From Paracoccaceae bacterium (GTDB lineage Bacteria; Pseudomonadota; Alphaproteobacteria; Rhodobacterales; Rhodobacteraceae): a stretch of DNA of 11,474 nucleotides. The stretch lies in assembly GCA_003564655.1 (NCBI GenBank), contig PXES01000261.1, positions 1 to 11,474 on the forward strand. Reading direction: 5' to 3'. The position numbers and the translations under genes are program-made. Shown here in pieces: positions 1 to 7,682 of this stretch. The stretch's first letter is position 1, and every line of letters begins with the position of its first letter. Under the pieces are notes generated by a model. The model searched no databases. It had not been told where the DNA came from and saw nothing but the letters and a program-made list of their open reading frames with translations.

Positions 1-84
1 GTCTGGGCGATCCGCGACGGGCGCGAGGCGGCGGACTCGATCCTGCAATATTTGACCGCACCCGCGCGCGTCGCGGCGGAATGA
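1..84 (+). CDS. gltD: Glutamate synthase small subunit, C-terminal end only
   Basis: The first 27 codons of frame 1, followed by TGA at 82-84, read VWAIRDGREAADSILQYL and a short tail. This matches the usual C-terminus of GltD, the FAD/NADPH- and Fe-S-binding beta subunit that passes electrons from NADPH to GltB. The 'VWAIR(D/E)GR(D/E)AA' segment belongs to the end of the pyridine nucleotide-disulfide oxidoreductase fold. Everything upstream lies outside the window, so cofactor motifs cannot be checked. The gene lies 29 bp before the preferred gltB start on the same strand, consistent with an operon encoding both subunits of one complex. The call rests on a short peptide plus context; another oxidoreductase with the same tail is unlikely beside gltB. 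Confidence 0.85.
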   Translation, partial: VWAIRDGREAADSILQYLTAPARVAAE

Positions 85-94
85 GCGCGTCCTC

Positions 95-104
95 GAGGAA
101 AGGA
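95..104 (+). promoter_or_regulatory. Ribosome binding site deciding the gltB start
   Basis: GAGGAAAGGA lies 9 bases before the ATG at 114 and is a strong Shine-Dalgarno match. The alternative upstream ATG at 81 overlaps the gltD stop (ATGA) and has only gltD coding sequence before it. That would allow translational coupling, but there is no comparable ribosome binding site. The 114 start also gives an N-terminus (MTKHDAAW) that looks like GltB proteins of relatives. Confidence 0.75.
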
Positions 105-113
105 ATCACCGAC

Positions 114-3100
114 ATGACCAAGCATGACGCCGCATGGGCCGCCCGTGAGGAAGCCAACCGCGCCTATATGGCCGAACACGGCCTTTACCGCCCCGAGGAC
201 GAGCATTCCTCCTGCGGGGTGGGTCTTGTGGTGGCACTGGACGGCCAGCCCTCGCGGCAGGTGGTGCAGAACGGGATCGACGCGCTGAAAGCCATCTGGC
301 ACCGCGGCGCGGTCGATGCCGATGGCAAGACCGGCGACGGCGCGGGCATCCATGTCCAGATCCCGGTCCAGTTCTTCTATGACAAGATCCGCCGCACCGG
401 GCACGAGCCGCAGATGGACCAGCTCATGGCCGTCGGTCAGGTGTTCCTGCCGCGCACCGATTTTGCCGCGCAGGAACGCTCGCGCACGATCGTCGAGACC
501 GAAGTGCTGCGCATGGGTCATGCGATCTATGGCTGGCGCCATGTACCGGTAAACACGGCTGTGCTGGGCGAGAAGGCCAACGCCACCCGCCCCGAGATCG
601 AGCAGATCCTGATCCGCAACGCCAAGGGCACGGATGAAGAGACGTTCGAGCGCGAACTCTATGTCATTCGCCGCCGCATCGAAAAGGCCGTGATGGCCGC
701 GGGCATCGCGGGGTTCTACATCTGCTCGCTCTCGTGCCGCAGCATCATCTACAAGGGGATGATGCTGGCCGAGCAGGTGGCCGAATTCTACCCCGACCTG
801 AAGGATGACCGCTTCGAGAGCGCCTTTGCCATCTATCACCAGCGCTATTCGACCAACACTTTTCCGCAATGGTGGCTGGCGCAGCCCTTCCGGATGCTGG
901 CGCATAACGGCGAGATCAACACGCTGAAGGGCAATCTCAACTGGCTGAAAAGCCACGAGATCCGCATGGCCTCGGGCGCGTTCGGAGAGATGGCCGAGGA
1001 TATCAAGCCCATCGTCGCCTCGGGCGCGTCGGACTCGGCGGCGCTGGATTCGGTGTTCGAGGTTCTGGTGCGCGCGGGACGCAATGCGCCAATGGCCAAG
1101 ACCATGCTGGTGCCAGAGGCCTGGTCCAAGCAGGCGGTCGAGATGCCGCAGGCCTGGCGCGACATGTATTCCTACTGCAACTCGGTGATGGAGCCCTGGG
1201 ACGGACCGGCAGCACTCGCGATGACCGATGGCCGCTGGGTGTGCGCGGGGCTTGACCGCAACGGGCTGCGGCCCATGCGCTATGTCGTCACCGGCGACGG
1301 GCTGCTGATTGCGGGATCCGAGGCCGGGATGGTCGTGGTGGACGAACTGGCCGTGCGCGAAAAGGGCGCGTTGGGCCCGGGGCAGATGATCGCCGTGGAT
1401 ATGACCGAGGGGAAACTCTATCACGACACCGAAATCAAGGACCGGTTGGCGGCCTCGCAGCCCTTTGGCGACTGGACCAGCAAGATCGTCGATTTGAACG
1501 AGAAACTGCGCGATGTCCCCGAGACGCGCGGCATGAGCGCTGCCGACCTTCGCCGCCGCCAGGTTGCGGCCGGCTACACGATCGAGGAAATCGAGCAGGT
1601 GCTGGCGCCGATGGCCGAGGACGGCAAGGAGATGATCGCCTCGATGGGCGATGACACACCCGCTGCGGTGCTCTCCAAGCTTTACCGCCCGCTGTCGCAT
1701 TTCTTCCGGCAGAATTTCAGCCAGGTGACGAATCCGGCAATCGACTCCTTGCGCGAATTCCGGGTGATGAGCCTCAAGACGCGGTTCGGCAACCTCAAGA
1801 ACGTGCTCGACGAGGATTCCTCGCAGACCGAAATCCTGGTGCTGGAAACCCCCTTTGTCGCAAATGGCGAATTCGCCGAGATGGTGCGCGAATTCGGCGA
1901 TCAGGTTGCCCATATCGACTGCACGATCCCGGCAGATGCGGGCGAGGATGCGCTGCGCGAAGGGCTGGAACGCATCCGCGCCGAGGCCGAGGATGCCGGG
2001 CGTTCGGGCGCGGGACATCTGGTGCTGACAGACGAGCATCAGGGGCCCGACAAGGTCGCCATGCCGATGATCCTGGCCACCAGCGCGGTGCATGGCTGGC
2101 TGACACGCAAGGGGCTGCGGACCTTCTGCTCGCTCAATGTGCGCTCGGCCGAATGTATCGACCCGCATTATTTCGCCGTTCTGATCGGCTGCGGGGCGAC
2201 GACCGTGAACGCCTATCTGGCGCAGGAGACCATCGCCGACCGGATCGACCGGGGGCTGGTCGAGGGGTCACTGGTCGATGCGATGCGCCGCTACCGCGAC
2301 GCGATCAATCTCGGGCTTCTGAAGATCATGTCGAAGATGGGGATCTCGGTGATCTCGTCCTATCGCGGGGGCTTGAACTTCGAGGCCGTGGGCCTGAGCC
2401 GCGCGCTGGTGGCCGAGTATTTCCCCGGTATGCAGAGTCGCATTTCCGGCATCGGACTGCACGGCATCCAGATGAAACTCGAAGAGGTGCACGCCAAGGG
2501 CTGGCGTCTGGGGCAGGACGTGCTGCCAATCGGCGGCTTCTACAAGGCGCGGCGCTCGGGAGAGAAACATGCCTGGGAAGCGACGAACATGCACCTGATG
2601 CAGCAGGCCTGCAACACCTCGTCCTATGCGCTGTGGAAGCAGTATTCCAGCGCGCAGGCGGCCAACCCGCCGATCCATCTGCGCGATCTGCTGGATATCA
2701 AGCCACTGGGCAAGCCCATCCCCATTGAGGAGGTGGAATCTATCACCGCCATCCGCAAGCGGTTCGTGACGCCGGGCATGTCGCTTGGCGCGCTCTCGCC
2801 CGAGGCGCATATGACGCTGAACATCGCGATGAACCGCATCGGCGCCAAGTCGGATTCCGGCGAGGGGGGCGAGGACCCGGCGCATGCCCACCCGCTGCCC
2901 AATGGCGACAATCCCTGCGCCAAGATCAAGCAGGTGGCCTCGGGGCGGTTCGGGGTGACGGCGGAGTATCTCAACGCCTGCGAGGAGTTGGAAATCAAGG
3001 TGGCCCAGGGCGCCAAACCCGGCGAGGGCGGCCAGCTTCCCGGCATGAAGGTGACCAAGCTCATCGCCAAGCTGCGCCACTCCACGCCGGGGGTGACGCT

Positions 3101-4652
3101 GATCTCGCCCCCGCCGCATCACGATATCTATTCCATCGAGGATCTGGCGCAGCTGATCTATGACCTGAAACAGATCAATCCGCGCGTGAAGGTCTGCGTC
3201 AAGCTCGTGGCGCAATCGGGCGTCGGCACGATTGCCGCCGGTGTTGCCAAGGCCAAGGCCGATGTGATCCTGATCTCGGGCCATAATGGCGGCACCGGCG
3301 CCAGCCCCGCGACCAGCATCAAATATGCGGGCCTCCCGTGGGAGATGGGCCTGTCGGAATCGCATCAGGTTCTGGCGATGAACAAGCTGCGCGAGCGGGT
3401 GACGCTGCGCACAGATGGCGGCCTGCGCACGGGCCGCGACATCGTCATGGCCGCGATGCTGGGGGCCGAGGAATACGGCATCGGCACCGCGGCCCTGATC
3501 GCCATGGGCTGCATCATGGTGCGGCAATGCCAGTCCAATACCTGCCCGGTGGGTGTCTGCACGCAGGACGAGGCGCTGCGCGCCAAGTTCACCGGCAATG
3601 CCGACAAGGTGGTGAACCTGATCACCTTCTACGCGCAGGAAGTGCGCGAGATCCTCGCCTCGATCGGCGCACGCTCGCTCGATGAGGTGATCGGGCGCGC
3701 CGATCTGCTGGCGCAGGTCAGCCGGGGGGCGGCGCATCTGGATGATCTGGACCTCAACCCGCTGCTGCTGACCGTCGATGGCGCGGCCAGCATCCGCTAT
3801 GACCGCGACAAGCCGCGCAACGCGGTGCCCGACACGCTGGATGCCGAGATCATCCGCGACGCCGCGCGCTTCTTCGAGGATGGCGAGAAGATGCAGCTGT
3901 CCTACGCGGTCGAGAACACGCACCGGACTGTCGGCACAAGGGCCTCGTCCCATATCGTCAAACGGTTCGGGATGCGCAATGCGCTGCAGCCCGATCACCT
4001 GACGGTAAAGCTTGCGGGCAGTGCCGGGCAGTCGCTGGGCTCCTTCGCCGCGCCGGGGCTGAAGATTGAAGTCTATGGCGATGCCAATGACTATGTCGGC
4101 AAGGGGCTCTCGGGTGGCATGATCGTGGTGCGCCCGCGCATGTCCTCGCGGCTGGTCGCGCATGAGAACACGATCATCGGCAACACGGTGCTTTATGGCG
4201 CAACGGATGGCTATCTGTTCGCCGCCGGGCGCGCGGGCGAGCGGTTCGCGGTGCGCAACTCGGGCGCGAAAGTGGTGATCGAGGGGTGTGGCTCCAACGG
4301 CTGCGAATACATGACCGGCGGGGTGGCGGTGATCCTCGGCAGTATCGGGGCCAATTTCGGCGCCGGGATGACCGGGGGGATGGCCTATCTCTACGACCCC
4401 GAAGGCGAGGCCGCACCGCTGATCAACATGGAATCGCTTGTGACCTGCCCGGTGACAGTGGATCACTGGCAGGACGAGCTGAAAGCGCTGATCGAGATGC
4501 ATGCGCGCGAGACGGAATCGCAGCGCGCGGCCGAGATCCTGCGGAACTGGGACCGCGAAAAGGCGTCTTTCCTGCAGGTCTGCCCGAAGGAGATGCTGGT
4601 GCATCTGCCCGCGCCGATCAGCTACGACCGCGACGCGGTGCCGGCAGAGTAA
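114..4652 (+). CDS. gltB: Glutamate synthase (NADPH) large subunit
   Basis: GltB is the alpha subunit of GOGAT. It hydrolyses glutamine and channels the ammonia to 2-oxoglutarate, giving two glutamates, with electrons from GltD. At 1512 residues it has the full family length. Order of parts: a 33-residue propeptide; a class II glutaminase domain beginning at Cys34 (CGVGLVV), the expected mature N-terminal nucleophile, with RYSTNT at 244-249 and HNGEIN at 264-269; a central domain (PLSHFF near 526); the FMN/synthase domain (SDSGEGGEDP from 913, KPGEGGQLPG from 968, HNGGTGAS); three cluster cysteines at 1133, 1139 and 1144 spaced C-x5-C-x4-C, as for the 3Fe-4S centre; and a C-terminal GXGXG beta-helix domain. 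An in-frame ATG at 81 would add 11 residues, but 114 has the better ribosome binding site. It follows gltD directly and is convergent with xseA. No lesion is seen. Confidence 0.98.
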   Translation: MTKHDAAWAAREEANRAYMAEHGLYRPEDEHSSCGVGLVVALDGQPSRQVVQNGIDALKAIWHRGAVDADGKTGDGAGIHVQIPVQFFYDKIRRTGHEPQMDQLMAVGQVFLPRTDFAAQERSRTIVETEVLRMGHAIYGWRHVPVNTAVLGEKANATRPEIEQILIRNAKGTDEETFERELYVIRRRIEKAVMAAGIAGFYICSLSCRSIIYKGMMLAEQVAEFYPDLKDDRFESAFAIYHQRYSTNTFPQWWLAQPFRMLAHNGEINTLKGNLNWLKSHEIRMASGAFGEMAEDIKPIVASGASDSAALDSVFEVLVRAGRNAPMAKTMLVPEAWSKQAVEMPQAWRDMYSYCNSVMEPWDGPAALAMTDGRWVCAGLDRNGLRPMRYVVTGDGLLIAGSEAGMVVVDELAVREKGALGPGQMIAVDMTEGKLYHDTEIKDRLAASQPFGDWTSKIVDLNEKLRDVPETRGMSAADLRRRQVAAGYTIEEIEQVLAPMAEDGKEMIASMGDDTPAAVLSKLYRPLSHFFRQNFSQVTNPAIDSLREFRVMSLKTRFGNLKNVLDEDSSQTEILVLETPFVANGEFAEMVREFGDQVAHIDCTIPADAGEDALREGLERIRAEAEDAGRSGAGHLVLTDEHQGPDKVAMPMILATSAVHGWLTRKGLRTFCSLNVRSAECIDPHYFAVLIGCGATTVNAYLAQETIADRIDRGLVEGSLVDAMRRYRDAINLGLLKIMSKMGISVISSYRGGLNFEAVGLSRALVAEYFPGMQSRISGIGLHGIQMKLEEVHAKGWRLGQDVLPIGGFYKARRSGEKHAWEATNMHLMQQACNTSSYALWKQYSSAQAANPPIHLRDLLDIKPLGKPIPIEEVESITAIRKRFVTPGMSLGALSPEAHMTLNIAMNRIGAKSDSGEGGEDPAHAHPLPNGDNPCAKIKQVASGRFGVTAEYLNACEELEIKVAQGAKPGEGGQLPGMKVTKLIAKLRHSTPGVTLISPPPHHDIYSIEDLAQLIYDLKQINPRVKVCVKLVAQSGVGTIAAGVAKAKADVILISGHNGGTGASPATSIKYAGLPWEMGLSESHQVLAMNKLRERVTLRTDGGLRTGRDIVMAAMLGAEEYGIGTAALIAMGCIMVRQCQSNTCPVGVCTQDEALRAKFTGNADKVVNLITFYAQEVREILASIGARSLDEVIGRADLLAQVSRGAAHLDDLDLNPLLLTVDGAASIRYDRDKPRNAVPDTLDAEIIRDAARFFEDGEKMQLSYAVENTHRTVGTRASSHIVKRFGMRNALQPDHLTVKLAGSAGQSLGSFAAPGLKIEVYGDANDYVGKGLSGGMIVVRPRMSSRLVAHENTIIGNTVLYGATDGYLFAAGRAGERFAVRNSGAKVVIEGCGSNGCEYMTGGVAVILGSIGANFGAGMTGGMAYLYDPEGEAAPLINMESLVTCPVTVDHWQDELKALIEMHARETESQRAAEILRNWDREKASFLQVCPKEMLVHLPAPISYDRDAVPAE

Positions 4653-4681
4653 AGGGCGCTGGCCGAAGGTGCCGTTCAGGC

Positions 4682-4694
4682 GGGGGGGGGGGGG
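4682..4694. repeat. 13-base poly-G tract
   Basis: An uninterrupted run of 13 G lies 30 bp after the gltB stop, between two convergent genes. Copies of CCGTTCAGG (4672-4680 and 4701-4709) flank it. The run is outside any credible coding region, so length changes would not shift a reading frame. The exact length is also the kind of thing sequencing and assembly get wrong. Confidence 0.9.
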
Positions 4695-4745
4695 AAGCGC
4701 CCGTTCAGGGTGCCCACCCGCCCACCCTTGCACCCTTCACGGGCG

Positions 4746-4771
4746 CTCGGCGCTGCGCGCCGGGGATTTTT
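4746..4771 (+). terminator. Intrinsic terminator of gltB
   Basis: CTCGGCG (4746-4752) pairs with CGCCGGG (4758-4764) around the loop CTGCG. This gives a 7-bp stem with one G-T wobble. G, A and five T follow (4767-4771). The position, 94 bp after the gltB stop and before the convergent xseA gene, fits the end of the gltD-gltB transcript. Confidence 0.6.
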
Positions 4772-4798
4772 GAGTATTTTCGGCAAGAAAATGCTGCC
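4762..4798. repeat. AT-rich intergenic motif resembling a recurrent Rhodobacteraceae element
   Basis: An AT-rich patch (GGGGATTTTTGAGTATTTT, then CGGCAAGAAAATGCTGCC) stands out in a very GC-rich gap and begins within the terminator stem. From memory, similar GGAGTATTTTTG...AAGA strings recur between genes in Rhodobacteraceae, often after a hairpin. Only one copy is in this window, so the repeat status cannot be shown here. On the minus strand the patch lies just past xseA and may help end that transcript. Confidence 0.4.
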
Positions 4799-4821
4799 AT
4801 TCCGGGGCGCGCCGCGGTGCG

Positions 4822-6234
4822 TCAGAAAAGCGAGCCCTGACCGGGTGGCGGCTTGCTGCCCGACGGGCGGGGGCGCGGGCCGCGTGTGGGCCGCACCTCC
4901 AGCCGGTCGTCGCGGAACTCGATCTGCAGCGCGGCCGCGCCTGCGGCGTCGCGCGCCCGCGTCACCACCTGGCCCGCGCCATCACGCACCACGGCATAGC
5001 CACGCGCCAGCGTCGCCGGGTAGACCAGCGACTGGCGCAGACGCTCCAGCGCGGCGAGTTCACGGCCGGATTGTGCCAGACGCGCGTCGATGGCGCGGCT
5101 GGCGCGCCCCTCCAGCGCTGCGGCCTGTTCCTGGCCGCGGGTGATGCGCATGGCGAGGGTGGCGGGGCGCAGCCCGGCGCTGGTGCTGCGCAGTTCCTGC
5201 CGCTTGGCCGACAGCAGCGCGCGCAGGCTGCCGGGAAACCGCTCGGCCCATTGGTCGAAACGCTGCGTGGCCGGGGCGAGCAGTCCTTCGGGGCGCGGCA
5301 GCGCGCGCGCAAGGTCGGTCAGTCGCTGGCGGCGCTGCGTCACGGCCTGCCCCCCGGCGTGCCCCAGCCGCGCGGCGAGGTTGCCGATTTGCGCGGCAAG
5401 ATCGGCATGGACCGGCACGGCGATTTCGGCCGCCGCCGTCGGGGTGGGGGCGCGCTGGTCGGCGGCGTGGTCGATCAGCGTGGTGTCGGTCTCGTGCCCC
5501 ACGGCCGAGATCAGGGGGATGGCGCTGTCTGCCGCCGCGCGCACGACGATTTCCTCGTTGAAGCCCCAAAGATCCTCGATCGACCCGCCCCCGCGCGCGA
5601 CGATCAGCAGATCGGGTCGCGGGATCGTGCCGCCGGGGCTCAGCGCGTTGAAACCCGCGATGGCGCGCGCAACTTCCGGCGCGCATCGCTCGCCCTGCAC
5701 GGCCACCGGCCAGACCAGCACATGCACCCCGAACCGGTCGCGCAGCCGGTGCAGGATATCGCGGATCACCGCCCCCTGCGCCGAGGTCACCCCCCCGATC
5801 ACCCGCGGCAGCCCCGGCAGCGGGCGCTTGCGGTCGGCGGCAAACAGCCCCTCGGCGGCCAGCGCAGCGCGGCGCTTTTCCAGCATCGCCATCAGCGCGC
5901 CGGCGCCCGCAGGTTCGATGCTTTCGACCTGGATCTGGTATTTCGACTGCGGCGCGAAGGTCGTCACCCGGCCTGTGGCGATGACCTCCATCCCTTCCTC
6001 GGGGCGCACCGTCATGCGCGCGACCTGGCCCTTCCAGCTGACCGCCGCCATCACCGCGCGGTCGTCCTTGAGGTCGAAATACATGTGCCCGGTGCGCGCC
6101 ACGACGACGCGGCCCACCTCGCCGCGCACGCGCACACGCCCGAACTCGCCCTCGATCACCCGCTTCACCGCGCCCGAGATCTCGGCCACGGTGAATTCGG
6201 GCGTGTTGCCGGGGGGGGTGTCGATCAGGTCCAT
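4822..6234 (-). CDS. xseA: Exodeoxyribonuclease VII large subunit
   Basis: XseA is the catalytic subunit of exonuclease VII, which with several copies of XseB degrades single-stranded DNA from both ends during repair. The 470 residues show an N-terminal OB-fold of roughly residues 9-105 (FTVAEISGAVKRVIEGEF, then RVRVRGEVG). The catalytic domain follows, with ARGGGSIEDLW (Arg214, Gly215-217) and GHETDTT (His247, Asp250), equivalent to the catalytic Arg-GGG and His-ETD motifs of E. coli XseA. Asp159 in VIRDIL is the likely further acidic residue. DHAADQRAPTPTAAAE spans 255-270, a helical arm comes next, and the protein ends in GSLF. I chose ATG 6232-6234 over an in-frame start at 6288, because the longer form would run through the purD promoter and its first 18 residues look unlike the family. 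The ribosome binding site is weak. xseB is not in the window. Confidence 0.96.
   Translation of the reverse strand: MDLIDTPPGNTPEFTVAEISGAVKRVIEGEFGRVRVRGEVGRVVVARTGHMYFDLKDDRAVMAAVSWKGQVARMTVRPEEGMEVIATGRVTTFAPQSKYQIQVESIEPAGAGALMAMLEKRRAALAAEGLFAADRKRPLPGLPRVIGGVTSAQGAVIRDILHRLRDRFGVHVLVWPVAVQGERCAPEVARAIAGFNALSPGGTIPRPDLLIVARGGGSIEDLWGFNEEIVVRAAADSAIPLISAVGHETDTTLIDHAADQRAPTPTAAAEIAVPVHADLAAQIGNLAARLGHAGGQAVTQRRQRLTDLARALPRPEGLLAPATQRFDQWAERFPGSLRALLSAKRQELRSTSAGLRPATLAMRITRGQEQAAALEGRASRAIDARLAQSGRELAALERLRQSLVYPATLARGYAVVRDGAGQVVTRARDAAGAAALQIEFRDDRLEVRPTRGPRPRPSGSKPPPGQGSLF
6211..6218. repeat. Eight-base homopolymer inside the start of xseA
   Basis: A run of eight G on the plus strand reads as eight C in xseA codons 6-8 (Thr-Pro-Pro). 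A one-base slip here would shift the frame nearly at the start of the protein. Pro and Gly are common in this variable N-terminal segment, so the run may simply reflect high GC content. Confidence 0.8.
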
Positions 6235-6247
6235 CCGGGGGTCCGGC

Positions 6248-6276
6248 TTGTCACGGGGCTGGCCACACCCTAGAAC
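6248..6276 (+). promoter_or_regulatory. Probable purD promoter in the divergent xseA-purD gap
   Basis: TTGTCA (6248-6253, 5 of 6 to the -35 consensus) and TAGAAC (6271-6276, 4 of 6 to the -10) are separated by exactly 17 bp. Transcription would begin near 6283, about 26 bases before the purD ATG. The purD ribosome binding site AAGAGAGGG follows at 6294-6302. The same 74 bp must also hold the xseA promoter. On the minus strand only a weak pair is visible (TTGGCC and TAGGGT, 17 bp apart), overlapping the purD elements. Confidence 0.5.
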
Positions 6277-6308
6277 GCGGGCGGGCAAAGGCCAAGAGAG
6301 GGCGCGCG

Positions 6309-7583
6309 ATGAACATTCTGGTTCTGGGCAGCGGCGGGCGCGAACATGCGCTGGCCTGGGCGATCATGCAGAACCCCAAATGCGACCGGCTGATCTGCGC
6401 GCCCGGCAATGCCGGCATGGCCGCGATCGCGGAATGCGCCGCGCTTGACATCTCGGATGGCAGCGCGGTTCTGGCCTTCTGCGAGGAGGTGTCGGTCGAT
6501 TTCGTCGTCATCGGCCCCGAGGCACCACTGGCCGCGGGCGTGGCCGACCGGCTGCGTGCGGCGGGGGTGCTGTGTTTCGGCCCCTCGGCACAAGCAGCGC
6601 GGCTGGAGGCGTCCAAGGCCTTCACCAAGGAAATCTGCGCGGCTGTGAACGCGCCGACAGCCGCTTACGCGCATTTCACCGATGCCGAGGCCGCGCGCGC
6701 TCATGTGCGTGCGCAGGGCGCACCCATCGTCGTCAAGGCCGACGGGCTGGCGGCGGGAAAGGGCGTGGTCGTGGCCGCGACAGTGGATGCGGCCGAGGCC
6801 GCCATCGACGCGGTTTTCGCGGGTGACTTCGGCCGGGCCGAGGTGGTGATCGAGGAGTTCATGACCGGCGAGGAGGCGTCGTTCTTCGTCCTCGTTGATG
6901 GCGAGACCTGCCTGCCCATCGGCACCGCGCAGGACCACAAGCGCGTGGGCGCGGGCGATACGGGGCCGAATACGGGCGGCATGGGCGCCTATTCACCCGC
7001 ACCCGTGCTGACCGACGCGGTGGCCGCAGCTGCGATGGACCAGATCATCCGCCCCACAATGGCCGAGATGGCGCGGCGCGGCATGCCGTATAGCGGCGTG
7101 CTCTATGCCGGGTTGATGATCGCGGACGGCCAGCCCCGGCTGGTCGAGTACAACGCCCGTTTCGGCGACCCCGAGGCGCAGGTGCTGATGATGCGGCTTG
7201 GTGCGCAGGCGCTCGACCTGATGCTGGCCTGCGCCGAGGGGCGGCTGGCCGAGACAGCGGTGAACTGGGCGGACGATCACGCGCTGACCGTGGTGATGGC
7301 CGCGCAGGGCTATCCGGGCGATTATGCGAAGGGCAGCATCATTCGCGGGCTCGAGGATTGCCCGGAAGACAGCGCGCATATGGTCTTTCACGCTGGCACT
7401 GCGCGCAGCGGGGGCATGCTTGTCGCAACGGGCGGGCGGGTGCTGAATGTCACTGCGCGCGGGGCATCACTGCGCGAGGCGCGCGACCGGGCCTATGCGA
7501 TGGTCGATACGATCGCGTGGCCCGAGGGGTTCTGCCGCCGCGATATCGGCTGGCGCGCGCTTGGCGATGCGGTCGCGCGCTGA
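6309..7583 (+). CDS. purD: Phosphoribosylamine-glycine ligase (GAR synthetase)
   Basis: PurD joins 5-phosphoribosylamine and glycine using ATP to form glycinamide ribonucleotide, the second step of purine synthesis in the cytoplasm. The 424 residues match the single-function bacterial enzyme. Visible parts are the N-domain loop GSGGREHAL (7-15), the segment IGPEAPLAAG, the ATP-grasp loop KADGLAAGKG (143-152), GPNTGGMGAYSP (219-230), and EYNARFGDPE (280-289), where Glu280 and Asn282 are the likely metal ligands. The ATG at 6309 has a good ribosome binding site (6294-6302). The gene is divergent from xseA, with a 74-bp gap. No terminator follows it, so the downstream acetyltransferase may be partly co-transcribed. 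No other pur gene is nearby. The gene looks intact. Confidence 0.98.
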   Translation: MNILVLGSGGREHALAWAIMQNPKCDRLICAPGNAGMAAIAECAALDISDGSAVLAFCEEVSVDFVVIGPEAPLAAGVADRLRAAGVLCFGPSAQAARLEASKAFTKEICAAVNAPTAAYAHFTDAEAARAHVRAQGAPIVVKADGLAAGKGVVVAATVDAAEAAIDAVFAGDFGRAEVVIEEFMTGEEASFFVLVDGETCLPIGTAQDHKRVGAGDTGPNTGGMGAYSPAPVLTDAVAAAAMDQIIRPTMAEMARRGMPYSGVLYAGLMIADGQPRLVEYNARFGDPEAQVLMMRLGAQALDLMLACAEGRLAETAVNWADDHALTVVMAAQGYPGDYAKGSIIRGLEDCPEDSAHMVFHAGTARSGGMLVATGGRVLNVTARGASLREARDRAYAMVDTIAWPEGFCRRDIGWRALGDAVAR

Positions 7584-7625
7584 CGGCCCGGCCGCACGAT
7601 GCACGGCGATCAGGGGTAGCGCAGA

Positions 7626-7672
7626 CCTGCCGGCGCGCCTATGTGAGAATCTGTCTTGATACAGACGGCAGG
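7626..7672 (+). promoter_or_regulatory. Possible leader stem overlapping the acetyltransferase ribosome binding site
   Basis: CCTGCCG (7626-7632) is a perfect complement of CGGCAGG (7666-7672), and TCTGT (7650-7654) of ACAGA (7661-7665). The two right arms are contiguous, so together they make a 12-bp stem with a 17-base bulge on the left side. The right arm takes in the first three bases of the ribosome binding site AGGGGAG (7670-7676), which could lower translation. It may be chance in GC-rich DNA. No ligand-binding domain is recognisable. Confidence 0.3.
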
Positions 7673-7682
7673 GGAGCGCCGG

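Noticed and set aside
2268..4733. 821-codon open frame antisense to gltB
   Set aside because: It mirrors the gltB coding frame in GC-rich DNA. The product is full of His, Arg and Gln with no recognisable domain, while the plus strand encodes an intact GltB.
4802..4817. Near-palindrome CCGGGGCGCGCCGCGG after xseA, considered as its terminator
   Set aside because: It has no loop and no T tract on the minus strand. It is an imperfect palindrome of the kind expected by chance in such GC-rich DNA.
5071..6448. Two long plus-strand open frames (400 and 452 codons) across xseA
   Set aside because: Both are shadows of xseA. One runs into purD in a different frame, and neither has family motifs.
7584..7606. 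CGGC-CCG-GCCG stem after purD, considered as its terminator
   Set aside because: Only four base pairs with a three-base loop and no following T run, so purD transcription probably continues into the acetyltransferase gene.
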